NCBI GenBank assembly: GCA_036852015.1
Contig: JAANDG010001203.1
Span: 1 to 64,000, forward strand
Direction of reading: 5' to 3'
DNA from: Pelodera strongyloides
Lineage: Eukaryota; Nematoda; Chromadorea; Rhabditida; Rhabditidae
DNA length: 64,000 nt
Shown here: positions 1 through 12,200 of the stretch, piece after piece
Layout of the letters: each line of letters starts with the position of its first letter
Numbering within the stretch: position 1 is the stretch's first letter
The notes under the pieces: model-generated
Databases searched by the model: none
The model's input: only the letters and a program-made list of their open reading frames with translations
Told to the model about the DNA's origin: nothing
Position numbers and translations under genes: made by a program

Positions 1-244
1 TTTAAAATGAAACGTAATCCAAGTTCTTCGAAAACAATTACTTTTAGTTTACACAATATGTCCTTACTTAGGGACATTTTCACTAGAAATACATAGATAG
101 GATCAAGCTTTTAATTTGAATTGTACGTTTCTTATTGGATATCTAGGTCTATACTGTCTTGCTTTTCCATGGGATATTTCCATATGTAGTTCTAGTTGAG
201 GATGTTTCACAAAAATGTTTCTTTAATTTAAATTATGTTTGCAT

Positions 245-331
245 TTAAAGGGATATTGATATTGTTTTCGGCTACGCTATCAGTAGAAAATATTCAAAAA
301 GGTGCAAAACCTAGTGAACCTATCCCTTTAA
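245..331. mobile_element. Short TTAA-ended element, deletion derivative
   Basis: Both ends match the 4479-4961 element: TTAAAGGGATA at the left, and AAAAGGTGCAAAACCTAGTG followed by AACCTATCCCTTTAA at the right. The interior is almost entirely gone, leaving 87 bp. It looks like an internally deleted copy of a non-autonomous DNA transposon. Confidence 0.55.
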
Positions 332-874
332 TTGTAAGATTTTCCTTCGTCTGTAATTAAGTATAGTACAACGGCAGAAAGTAATTAAAGTTTTCTGCAC
401 ACGACACAGTTGGACGTTCTTTCAGCAGTAGTCGTTAACTTTAACAGCAGGTGGCAAAGGTAAAATAATGCGGCTGGCGCTTGGTTTAACGGTTATACAG
501 TTCGCGACCGCGCCGCGCAGATCTAGCACAAATCTTTATGTTGTTCAATCTCTCTCCCTCTCTCGCCCTCTCTCTCCCTCTCAACCTCTGCAAAGTTTTA
601 TGAAAAGTACACCAGGATCAAATTTGAATGTGAGCTTGATTAAAATTGATACAGTTCTGTATAATTATAATAAAGAGCAAAAAAAAACAAATCCGATGAG
701 AATTCACCATTCTAAAGAGAACAATATCTGTTTTATACAATAACATACTCTCATGCACTCACACAACTCAAAGCAAAACTAATTACTAATTAAAACACAA
801 ATTTATCATCCGCGAGAATTCGCTGATTTGGGGGAAACATGCAATTTCTAAGTGAAAAACAATTTTTTTTTAAT

Positions 875-1294
875 TTAAAGGAGGAGGCTCACGAGAATGA
901 AGTGCTCAAATAGTTTCCTCTCATCGAAGGATAATGGGTTTATCTTCCAAAAAACAAGTAGTATAAGGTTCAGCGCTCTAGTTTGGAGGATTTAATTAAT
1001 CTAAAAACTCGAAGTCAAATAAAATAACCTATCGTATGCAAGGTAGACTTCAAAGCTAAACATGCAAATTTGCAAGTCATTTTGCAAGCCAGCACAAAAT
1101 TTGCATGCCCACTATGGAAATCAACTATTTTTTACGATCCAAAATTTTGATAGAATTCATAGTTTTATATTGATTCACTCCTTCCAGTTAAAAGCTTTTG
1201 CATTGTAAAGCATGTCTTTCGGAATTTAATACCATCATCTTTCGATAAAAGGAAATTATTTGAGCACTTCATTCTCGTGAGCCTCCTCCTTTAA
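875..1294 (+). mobile_element. Non-autonomous inverted-repeat element, copy 1
   Basis: A 420-bp element starts TTAAAGGAGGAGGCTCACGA and ends with the reverse complement of that sequence. The terminal inverted repeats run about 50 bp and the TTAA ends may be the target duplication. The interior holds no open frame. The copy at 1554-1973 is the same sequence in reverse orientation, so the two form a large inverted pair 260 bp apart. Family known only as a MITE-like DNA transposon; the mobilising transposase is not in this window. Confidence 0.8.
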
Positions 1295-1553
1295 GATGTT
1301 TTTGGGTATAACAAAACTTTTTTTTAAACGACGACATGGTTTACTGTAGGTTTTTATTTCCGTTAACTTGTGAGATTTTCAATTGAGCTGTATAGCAACC
1401 TCCAGACTACTGTTTTAGATAGTATGGGAGCTTGCGTATGCACTCCTTGAAACATAGTCATTTCAGTTCAACTCCGCTACAATAGATCGTGGAAAGTTAG
1501 TGTTATAGTTTGAAACCAAAGCATCGTCTGGTCACTCGCCTCCTTGTTTAGTC

Positions 1554-1973
1554 TTAAAGGAGGAGGCTCACGAGAATGAAGTGCTCAAATAGTTTCCTTT
1601 TATCGAAAGATGATGGTATCAAATTCCGAAAGACATGCTTTACAAAGCAAAAGCTTTTAATTAGAAGGAGTAAATCAATATAAAACTATGAATTCTATAA
1701 AAATTTTGGATCGTAGTAAATAGTTGATTTCCATAGTGGGCATGCAAATTTTGTGCTGGCTTGCAAAATGACTTGTGAATTTGCATGTTTAACTTTGAAA
1801 TCTACCTTGCATACGATAGGTTATTTTATTTGACTCGAGTTCTTTAGATTAATTATTTCCTCCAAACTAAAGCGCTGAACCTTATAATGCTTGTTTTTTG
1901 GAAGGTCAGCCCATCATCCTTCGATAAAAGGTAACTATTTGAGCAATTCATTCTCGTGAGCCTCCTCCTTTAA
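1554..1973 (-). mobile_element. Non-autonomous inverted-repeat element, copy 2
   Basis: This 420-bp copy is the reverse complement of the 875-1294 element along its whole length, with scattered substitutions, and has the same TTAAAGGAGGAGG ends. Two insertions of the same family in opposite orientation explain the pattern. Confidence 0.8.
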
Positions 1974-2128
1974 AGCAATATGACAGGAGGTTTGTGAAAC
2001 ATTATGTTGGACAACTGCGACCTCATTTATACGCGTGTCACCTATACGGTGAAGGTTTGCGGTTCGTAAATTTACCTGATGCGACCTTCTTGTCCTTTTA
2101 TTATTTATCATTTATCTCGCTCTCCTCT

Positions 2129-2130
<2 letters not shown>

Positions 2131-2173
<43 letters not shown>
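2131..2173. repeat. (CT)n microsatellite
   Basis: About 21 uninterrupted CT units. No coding significance. Confidence 0.95.
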
Positions 2174-2175
<2 letters not shown>

Positions 2176-2287
2176 ATTAAAGCCTCAAAAGGTTGTTCGT
2201 TGGTCATGTCACACTCAGGCGTTCGCTATTTTTTTGAAGTTCTCATCGGCGGAGCGGATAAAAACAATGAATCAGAGCATAGGTACA

Positions 2288-2722
2288 TTAAAGGGACGGG
2301 CCCATCAAAATAAACCCATATTTTGCATGTTTTTATAATATGTATAAAGGGGGTTTATTATAATATCTGTACACAAATTTCGCTAGACTTTATCCCGCTG
2401 AAATTTTTCGTGTCGATAAACTAAAAGTATCCGTAGAAGACCACAATTGCAATTTATTTCTTACGCGTGCCCGGGGGAATGTGGCTATATGACAGATAGT
2501 CTCCCGGGTCCAATCAAGCGGTATCCCCGGGACACGCGGTAAGGAAATAAGGGTGCAATTGTTGGTCTTCTACGGTATACTTTTGGTTTATCGACACCGA
2601 AAAATTTCAGCGGGATAAAGTCTAGCCGAAATTTAGTGTACATATATTATAATAAACCCCCTTTATACAAATTGTAAAAACATGCAAAATATAGGTTTAT
2701 TTTGATGGGCCCGTCCCTTTAA
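2288..2722. mobile_element. 435-bp near-perfect palindromic element
   Basis: Ends are TTAAAGGGACGGGCCCATCA and its reverse complement. The two arms pair over almost their whole length around a short centre near 2490-2510, so the strand can fold into one long hairpin. No open frame. A diverged relative with the same plan lies at 43550-43886. Confidence 0.85.
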
Positions 2723-2944
2723 TTACTAATTCCAGCCATAAGCTCGAATTTCTTCTAGTTTCTAGTTTCTAGCAAGTGAGAAAAATGAAAGTAATGCCAT
2801 AGTTGACAAATGGTTTCTTCCGACCTTTTTCTGCTATTCATTCTTATTTTCTGTAGACAATGTAGAAAATTCCTGTAAAGAATCCAACTATTGGAATACT
2901 TAGTTTGATTAAGTTCTGTGTAAATACTTCCTGTGATGGTAGCC

Positions 2945-3205
2945 TTTCAAAACTAAGTACATAGGAAATGAATGAATCCATTTGGTGATGGTTCACTGGT
3001 TTTTTTTGATGAGCCAGCCCATTTGGTGACCACTTCATGACCATTGGTGACCAAGTTTCATCGAAAACCGTCAGCAACTGGTCACCAAATGGTCACGAAC
3101 CAGTCACCAGATGGTTTTTTCGGCAAAAACCATTTGGTGACGGGCCAACGATGGTTTTTCTGTGGTTTCGACAATTATTTCGTTTTCCTGTGTATGAATT
3201 TAAAC
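2945..3205 (+). repeat. Dispersed ATTTGGTGACC repeat, copy 1
   Basis: The stretch repeats the words ATTTGGTGAC, GGTCACCAAATGG and GTCACCAGATGG in both orientations and ends with the tail GGTTTCGACAATTATTTCGT before TTTTCCTGTG. The same order recurs at about 13584-13692, 23252-23440, 23700-23952, 26788-26996 and 28083-28275. Copies begin near CATAGGAAATG and end near TTTTCCTGTGTA, which are imperfect inverted ends, so a non-autonomous DNA element is likely. Confidence 0.7.
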
Positions 3206-3433
3206 TCCATGCAGTATGCAGTATGTACGGAATTCTTAAGCATCAAAAACTACAGCACGGCCGTCAGCTTGTTTTCGTGAAAATTGTGGGAAATCAACCG
3301 CTCGGAAAATGATTGAATCGTAAATTCGGAACGTGAATAACGAAGTGGGAGCAAAACACTTTTGTCTATAAAAAAAGCGTGCGGAAAAAACGTCAATTCA
3401 AGCAAATGGATCTAGTGAGATATGTAGTTTCCT

Positions 3434-3709
3434 AGAAATAACGACGGCTAATCTTTCGATGTTTACCTCCCAAGCAGTCATCCTAAATCATGTTGCTATA
3501 TTATTCCAATCAGAAACAACCTTACAAGGAAATCGGCAAAATTCCTAATCAGAATTGGCAAAAGTTGTCGAGAATTTAATTCTGATAAAGATCGCGCACT
3601 CAATTTGTGCGCGAAGTAATTATCGAGCTTTTCGATGTTTTCCTCCTAGCAGTCATCCAAAACATCTTGATATCTTATTCCAATCAGAAACAAGCTTATT
3701 AAGGAAAGA
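3434..3709. repeat. Tandem duplication, about 100-bp unit
   Basis: Positions 3434-3532 and 3615-3709 share the words TTTCGATGTTT, CCTCC, AGCAGTCATCC and TATTCCAATCAGAAACAA in the same order, about 180 bp apart. Non-coding as far as can be seen. Confidence 0.6.
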
Positions 3710-4478
3710 AATACCCGAGGTTCCGTCTTACTCGATTTAACTATTTCTAGAGGGGCAACGGCACAAAAAAGCTTGATCAAGTGTTTGTTTATACAGTTTT
3801 TTGCTGGAATTGAATACTTCACTAGACTAAACTAAATTATACATGTGATCTTAATAATAATTGAAGACCAAATATAGATTTGTTCCTAGAAATTAACTTA
3901 AATTGAGTCCTCCGTGCTAAACCCTGGCTGGAAACGTTCTTTGACTTTAGAAGGAACAAGCAATCAGCCGGCTCATTTTCCGGCTTCTTTCTTATTTCTT
4001 GCACTGTGACGTCGACTAAAAAAAAGAAAGACCGAATCAAAAGACTCTATTCTGTAGTGAGGTTGTGTGGAACACTTTGGAGTTTCAGTTCCTAGTTTTA
4101 TTTTTTTTGGTTCGCATGGTTTGTTATTTTCCAGCATAAGTTGAGCTTGACATGTTAAATCATCGAATATTTTCCATTTCCCAAGTCACTCAATTTTTCA
4201 CTCCCGTTGTTAGCCTTGTTATGCAGAAAAAGTTAGCTAAAAAGTTGATTTTCCCGGCATCTCTATTTCTTTCTCTCTGGAGTCGGGGTGCCATCCCGCT
4301 GTGGCGGACCCTCTTTATGTGCGCGGCGATGGCACGGCGTTTCCTCACTGTTGGTAACAAAAACTTCAAATTTGCAGTTCGAATTTTGGATCAGAAAACT
4401 CAAAATACAACTTTTGTTTTGACACCGTCAAGGCGTAATAGATAAACAATCTCACGGTAATCAAACCTAACTCGTATA

Positions 4479-4961
4479 TTAAAGGGATAGGTTCACCTCA
4501 AATTGCACCTTTTTTTATAATTTATGTTGATAGTATGACCTATGACGGTCAAAATGCGAAAATTGCAGTAAATTTCCTTTGCTCCCCGTAGTAGGAGAGC
4601 TTGCTCAAAAAAGGCTAAACTACCTCGAATCTATAAAACAATTGGGGTACCGCAGCCATGGTATGTGGGAAATAGCGCAGGAGGGCTGGAGGTGCAGATA
4701 TTATTGTGATAGACAGAGGATGATAAAAGGGCCTGTATTTTCTAGCGTCTCCAGCCCGGCTGCGCTATTTCCCACATACCATGGATGCGGTACTCCAATT
4801 GTTTTATAGATTCGAGGTAGTTTAGCTTTTTTTGAGCAAGCTCTCCTACTACGGGGAGCAAAGGAAATTTACTGCAATTTTCGCATTTTGACCGTCATAG
4901 GTCATACTATCAACATAAATTATAAAAAAAGGTGCAATTCGAGGTGAACCTATGCCTTTAA
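4479..4961. mobile_element. 483-bp palindromic element with TTAA ends
   Basis: The left end TTAAAGGGATAGGTTCACCT is mirrored at the right end. The arms of about 210 bp each pair almost perfectly around an unpaired centre near 4695-4735. The inner arm contains CCATGGTATGTGGGAAATAG and its complement. No open frame that is not a product of the palindrome. Intact relative of the 245-331 deletion copy. Confidence 0.85.
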
Positions 4962-6192
4962 CTTGAGTAGGCAGGCGTATCTTTGTTTTCATTTTAGTTT
5001 AGCTTGACGCACGGGATAAGGCGGTCATTGATACACATTCGCATACTTTCGTAACCTCATCCTCATACAGTACACATGCTCTTGTACATTAGTTGAGATT
5101 TAAAAAATAAATATATATTTCTCTGCAGCCGCCAACCACCTCGCAGGCGCTCTCTCTCTCTCCCTCTCTCTCTCTCAGATCCCTACATATTTGTTTTCCT
5201 CCCATTTCCCCATAATCATCTTGGATGCAAGCATTGCAGGTAATCCTATTATATAATGTTTATAGATGTTCATCCCAACAAACACTTATACTACATTATT
5301 TGTGCGCAAGCTATCCACATTGCACATTTGAAGTTCTTCCATTTGTGGCTTATAAGATCACCTCTTCATCTTTTTTTTTACACTGAACCATCATCCATAG
5401 GCATTGGCTCTTGGCGCCTGCCTTGGCGCTTCGACTTACCAAATGCTATATATATATATATATATTCGTTAAACACAGCATATATATTTTTTAACAACTA
5501 AATTAAAATTTAGGCCTTGAAAAAAGTGAAAAGCTACCCATTCTAATTTTCATGCGCCTGTCTCTTGAAATATAATTGAGGCTAGAGTCCCTTTACTGGT
5601 CAATTTATCCAAGTAGTTGTTCCGAAATAGACACTTAGATTGAACATCGTTTACTTTCAGAAACCTCTTCATAAATCCAATTTACCCAGCTCAATTCTCT
5701 TTTCTAGAGATGAATGAGCAAAGCAGAGTGCCCATGAAACGTGACTTTTTTTGAAATCCCTAGACCTAGCTTCTTCACCTTAAAAACATACATTGCGCGC
5801 TGCGTGAAAATTTTGTGTGGCGGCAATTTGGCAAGATACTGGCGAGACGATGTGCGCAGCAGTATGTAACTAGCAAGCTTTGTCATGTAATCTTGAAGGC
5901 AAACATGAAAACTACGCCTAAGATTATGTAAACTAGGCCTGAAAATTTGAATAAATTTGGCAATAATTCTTATCGTAAACATGGATGCGATGCGATTAAT
6001 TTAAAGCTGGTTTAGGTTCAGGAATTAGGAAAGTTCTGAGAAACAATTTCTCACTCTCAGCAAGTCATTTCCAGTTACTCGTGATGATAAGGATTTTGCA
6101 GAATTTTGCTTCGAACTCTGTGAAGATTATTTATTTCAACACAAATATTTGCATCCTTTCTTATAGGTTTTTTTTGCTCTAGATGCTTGTTC

Positions 6193-6369
6193 TTAAAGCG
6201 AACTAGTGGCCGGTCTTTGAAACGCATCGTGGACAGCTGAGTTCTTGCTTATTTATGCTAAGTTGCTCGAACTTAGCTCGATTTTTTTATTCTAATTTAT
6301 GCTCATTTGCATATGCTGCATAAGAAAGCAGGTGTACACGATGCGTTTCAAAAACCGGACGGGATTTAA
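6193..6369. mobile_element. GCGAAATACCGG-family short element
   Basis: Starts TTAAAGCGAAC and ends GGGATTTAA. Inside are the family words GAAACGCATCGTGGACAGCT, GCTCATTTGCATA and GCGTTTCAAAAACCGG. The same arrangement recurs at 9791-9964, 10573-10731, 17455-17621 and, reduced to 65 bp, at 19969-20033. Confidence 0.7.
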
Positions 6370-8666
6370 CTTCAAGATATTTTTTATTGTTTTTGTTTAC
6401 ACTTGCATACCCACACATTAAAATCAATGGTTCTTTCCAAAAGCGATCTATGTTCTGGTTAATCCACGTTTTTTTCACTTTGTTGTACGTTTGTTAGCTA
6501 ATAATTTAAGGAATTGAGATTTAATTTAGGTACGCATTAATTCTTTTCCTTATCTTTTATATCTTATCCAATAAGTATGACCTTTAAATTATCTTTATGA
6601 ATGCGCAGTACAATCAAAAGTTTGTATAAGAGTAAAGCACAATGTACCCTTTTTATTTTATTTTTATTACATTAATAAATATGAATATTAATAATTTATT
6701 GTAGTAGTATCGGGTAAAAGTTTGCTATCATGGGCAATACTAGAGAGTAAAAACTTATTTATAAAGCATCAAGCCTTGACATTAGCGCTATTATATTTTA
6801 CAGCTTGGCTTACAATAAATTGAAAACTAATGTCTGTGTTGCAAAAATTGGACGAACCCCCATAGATAAATTCTAATTACAATGTTATTGTTAACATACT
6901 ATTTGTACAATTTCAACATTTAAACTAATCATTTATTTGCTTTACACACCCCCCGCATTGAATGGAAAATACAGAAATATATCAATATTGTATAAACTTA
7001 TTCATGTTAAGAAGTAACTTTATAGATGTTTTTTATACATGAACCCAACATCTATCTACAATACTAATTGTAAGAAGAATAGGTGTACTCCAACAGTAGT
7101 ATAGACGTATGTATAGAGCACGCAAGTGAAACCATACAATCATTAATAAGGACATAAAGAAGGAGGTTGCCATTTATATCTCTTATCTCATTTTCATTCA
7201 CAACGGCTAAATGTTAATGAAACATCTTATTATATAAAGGTGAAGAGTTCAGATGTTTGTCACCGAATCCGCAACGAAATCCATACTACGTTTCAAGGAT
7301 TTGATAAACAGTAAACATTTCGCACACCAAAATAAACGAAATGAGTTTCGTTACATTAATTACTGACAAAACGTTTCAGACGTTTCATATACGTTTGCAC
7401 ACGAAGCATTGCCTGCGCAGCATTGAAAGACGCCTCAGGCGGCGATAGCCGTCTGGTTTTTTTTTATAAATACCCCTTATTCTCAACATACGTTCTAGAT
7501 TTAGACTTATTAGCCTACTGCATGAACGTAAAGTAAACATAATATTTATAAACTTTATGATATATGATTAACCAATGCTTATAGAATATTCACTGCCTCG
7601 TCATGCTACAGCTCACTTTTTTCTTTTCTTTTATAATTTGATTATAAGTATTTTGAATATCATGGGAAAAATTGTATGCACTACGTAGCTACGTAGCTAA
7701 ATGACTGACTGAGTCATAATTTTAAAAGTAGGTTACTTAACTAGCAACCACATTTTTTAAGTTAAAATTTTTTTATATTTTCCAGATTTAAAAAGATCAT
7801 AACCTTACATGATAACACATATGTGTTGGAAACTATTTTAGTTTCTTGCAGTATGTAATTTACGGAGAAATCTTTTTAAACCCTGTTAATCTTAGTCTTA
7901 AAGTATGGATAAGCTTGAAAGAGCAATTGGAAGAAAACTTCTTATCCTATTTTTAAAGGATCATTTTGCACAAAACTTACTGATTATCATCTACTGTCAC
8001 ACATTATACGAATAAAATTTTCATTGCAGAATGGCCTTTTGAATCCAGCATCTTTTGAATTTCTGTCCAAATCGTCAACGCGCCAATACGTACGCACTGC
8101 CAGAAAAAAGTGGCGGAGCTAAATTTAGATTATGCCCATTTTTCATGTATATTTTTTAGCTTTAAGTTGAGTAGTTGCCTGTTTTCTGCAAACTTATTTT
8201 CAAAATAAACACTTCTAAGTCCAAAATTCAATCAGAACTTTTTCTAGTATTTTCGTGCCGATATCCAATTTTATTCTCCAACTCTCAACTGTGTTTTATT
8301 TATGAAAGAACAAGGGAAAATAAAAATCTCATCCCTAATTACAATAATTACCCATTTCCTCAACTGGCTAATTAGTTATTTCAGATACTCGCTTGGGTAA
8401 TTGCTTGCATAAAGTGTTGTTTGCTCCCAATTGTACCCTGTTTATCTTTTCAATGTGCTCAGATTACTTTACGCAGAAATTTAAACTCAATAATTAAGTA
8501 CTCTTTTCGAGGGGTTTCATTTGTTTGTTGGGGTTAGGGTAATGGGTTCATATTTATTGTAAATATTTATTTATCTTTATGCATCACGTAGGCGGAATTG
8601 ACAAGATAAGGTCTTTGGTACACATTTTTTTTTTTTTTTGAATTTTTTAAATTTTAAATTTGTAAT

Positions 8667-8671
<5 letters not shown>

Positions 8672-8737
<66 letters not shown>

Positions 8738-8771
8738 CCTTCTCTCTCTCTTTCGCTTCCCCCCCCCCCCC
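8672..8771. repeat. 66-base poly-T followed by a CT and C run
   Basis: Sixty-six consecutive T residues at 8672-8737, then a CT-rich stretch and about 12 C residues. Such homopolymers are also error-prone in sequencing, so the length is uncertain. Confidence 0.95.
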
Positions 8772-9270
8772 GCTCTCTCTTCTCATCGTGAATAATATTT
8801 CTATTATGATGTTGTTTTAATATTTACTTTCCAGTGAAAATTACTCCGACGAGAAATTAAGAAAATGCGCTCGTTTATTCGAATAGTGGGCTCAATGAAC
8901 ACTACAGGATGTGAAGTCGGTCGCATTTTTTTTTTATTGAAAACCGTATTCTCGAGGAAGTAGACTTTCGTACATTTGGGAATGTGATTAGGGAATCAAA
9001 ATGGTAATTAATGAAAGAACTTTACGAATTTATTATCATCAACGAAAAAAAGTAGCTGTAGTGTTAGTGTAGGTGGTAAAAGTGGGGTTATAGACTACAT
9101 TCTGGTCGTAGTAGATAGCTGCCGTAGTTAAAATTAATCGACCGTCGCCAGTTTTTCGCGAACAGGTGCTCAGCGCACTCGCGAGAATCTGGCAAAGTCT
9201 GGGCAAGTTGCGTGTCGAGCTGTAGGCACATTTTTTTTGCCTCGCACCATTAGAGTTACGCATTGCAGAA

Positions 9271-9294
9271 ATGTCGCAGAACATAATAGGATGA
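9271..9294 (+). promoter_or_regulatory. Possible uORF overlapping the GPCR start
   Basis: Just after a splice-acceptor-like TTGCAG (ending 9268), an ATG opens a seven-codon frame whose TGA overlaps the proposed receptor ATG as ATGA. If the acceptor is a trans-splice site, the receptor would be made by reinitiation or leaky scanning. It depends on the start model being right. Confidence 0.35.
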
Positions 9295-12200
9295 TTGCAT
9301 ATGGGTTCCAGATATTCATTGAAAAACATGGCGATCCTTCGCTAAACATCTGGGTGATTATCTTCTTCGCATCAATATACTCCACATTATTTATTCTTGG
9401 AACCGTTGGAAATATCAGTGTTATCATCTTAACCGCCAGAAATTCAAAGCTACAATCGGTACAGGTGGGCAATTATTAAATATTATATTTAAATATTTAT
9501 TAACACATAAAATGTGTGCATCAATATGATGAAAGGCGGTTGTGATTTGTAAATATCTCTGAAGGCTGCAACTCTAGCTATATTGCTGTAAAATGCTAAA
9601 CGTATTAGGCTTACAATTAGGTGAATTTTCTAGTAGGAAAATTCAAACAGCTCAAAGCATAGAAAACATATTGAGCTTTCCCTAGCGCCCTAGCCTCACT
9701 TGAGGGAGAAAAGACGCGAAACTGAGAGTATTGTAGTACTGCAATTGAGCTATATCTACTCTGCTACTATATGTATGAATATTTTGGACATTAACGCGGT
9801 ATAACATCCGGTGTTTGAAGCGTATGTTGCATGCTGAATTCCCATGCATTTATATGCAAATTAGTACGACTAGAATAAAAAATCGAGCTCGATTCGAACT
9901 CACTTAGCATAAGATATATAAGGACGCAGTTGTCCGTCAAAACCCGACCGTTATATCGCTTTAATTCCCACATTTTCAGAATCTCTTCATATTGAACCTC
10001 GCCGCTTCCGATCTCGCCATGTGTCTTTTCTCAGTGCCAATCACTCCGATCACGAATATTTATAAGAATTGGATATTTGGAAGGGGAATGTGTCACTCTC
10101 TACCTTGGATACAGGTACGAATTACCATCCGCCAAGGAGATACCGAAGCGGTTGGCTTATCGACAAGGTATTACTTACCAAAGACATTATAAAAATAGCA
10201 TGTCACATCTACGGCGTAGGTCATCGGGCATCTCTCTACAAAGCTACTATATATGTACCATTTGCAAAATCTTCTTTGTTCCTAGGTTCTAGGAACAACT
10301 GGTGTTCTTTTTTAAATTTGAACTATTCAATGTTTGTGATAAATCATAACGCATACTGTTGTTGGGCCATTTATCAGTTTCCAGGGTAAAAATTGTAGAA
10401 AAAAACCCATGAATAAAATGTGTTTATTGACATGTTCTTCAGGGTATCTCTGTATTTGTGGCCAACTTTTCTCTGGCCGCCATAGCTATCGACCGTTACT
10501 ATATGATCCTCACGCCACACTCCCCTATAAGGAAAAAGGTAGTGCTTACAACATTTGTATCCAAGTGAAATATTAAAGCGAAATACCGACCTGTTTTTCA
10601 AACGCATCGCGGTCATCTGAATTCTTACGTATTAGCTCATTTTTTATTCAAATTTATGCTCATTTGCATAAGCTGCATAAGAATGCTGATGTACTCGATG
10701 TGTTTCAGAAACCGGCGGTATTTCGCTTTAATATGTTTGTGAAGCTGGCGATTAGGCTTGTCTTTAGATTTGGGCTTGGCGTAGGTTTACTTGTTGTATT
10801 TATTCCCAATTTCTAGATAGCCCGTTCATCCATGTTCTTGTTATGGATAATGGCTATGGTGTTCACCTTACCGTATGCAATGTACATGGACTTGGTAGAG
10901 GTATGTTAATTCTTACCATTTTTCTTCTTCTACGTCGCTGCTTTCTTGGGAGTTCTTAGGCTCCTTAGGCAAGTGGGCGAATCGCCTAGGTTCTTCCCCG
11001 CCTAATGGTACTAGCTAGTGCAAGTGGGCGGATTCGAACTCGGGACTGACTGAGAAGAGAGGACGTTAACCCTTTTCAAACGTTAGCCCTTTCCAAATTA
11101 TGCGTATAAATTTAAATTACTGAAAATTCCAGGCGGACGGATTCTGTGGCTATTTCTGTACAGAAATATGGTCGGATCCAAGCATTCAGATGATGTATAC
11201 GGTAAGTGGGCGTGGTTTATAATTTATACGCTAGATGGTCTGACATATACGTTATGTTGTGTATGGGCTTTATGTATACCGTAACTAGCTTTGGCGTAAG
11301 CGTAAGGTGTAATTAAGTGGTTTTCGAGTTACGAAAAGTATCGTAGTCCGTCCTTCTAAGAAAGCAAATAACTTTTAAATCAACTATGCCGTGCAACACC
11401 GAAAGTTTTGTTAGAATTACTAAGAAGATTATCTAACCTAAGTTCTTTAACTTTATTTCAGACCTTCGTTTTCATCGTGCAGTACCTAACTCCAGGCACC
11501 ATAATGTTCTTCTGTTACTACAAAATTTTCGAACAACTTAAAAGTAGAACAAGAGCAAAGATACAGTAAGTTGATTATTTGATGTGGTGGTTATATAACA
11601 CTCAAGGCCTCAGCACTAGGCTTTAGCTTTAGACGTGTCCTTCAACTTTTCTTGCGCTAATTCCACAACGTATGTGAATTATAGCTGCAGCAAGATAGCA
11701 CGTTTTTAGCTTACGTATAAGATCTACTTCCTGGTTTTCTAAAATAAGAACGATCATTAATTGCCAGCAATCATGTGAAACAAACATGCTTTTATTTAGG
11801 AAGTTCAATGAAAGATCACTGATTTTGGTTGCCTCCGCTGGTATAATGAGCGTTGTAGGACACCAAATTCCTGGGCCTGATATACTTGAACAAGTAAGAT
11901 ATTTTTTTGCTTCCTCGTCGGCGGTTTCTCAGACCTTGGAGCACAAGCGGTAGAACATCTGGTTTTTGAAAAGTTAGCTAGACTCCCATAAACTGTATGC
12001 AAATGAGTATGATGAGAATAAAAAAATTGAGCTCAATTCGGGCTCACCTAGCATAAGTAGAAATGCAGTCATCAATCATGCTTTTCAAAAACCGGCTGTT
12101 AGACCGCTTAAAATTAATTATGTTATTATTAATATTGGATTATTAAACAGAGCAGCCAGGTTGTACATCTTCCGAAGTACAACTCCATAAGTGAACCTGT

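Larger units (their letters stand above)
1..9260. other. Gene-free, repeat-rich stretch
   Basis: No exon, conserved motif or RNA gene could be recognised here on either strand. The longest open frames are low complexity or lie inside repeats. What can be seen is a set of palindromic elements with TTAA ends (entered separately), CT microsatellites near 545-590, 2131-2173 and 5145-5178, a TA run near 5447-5466 and a 66-base poly-T. Short divergent exons of an unknown gene could be missed. Confidence 0.6.

Noticed and set aside
8638..8820. Phe-rich open frame
   Set aside because: It is the translation of the poly-T run.
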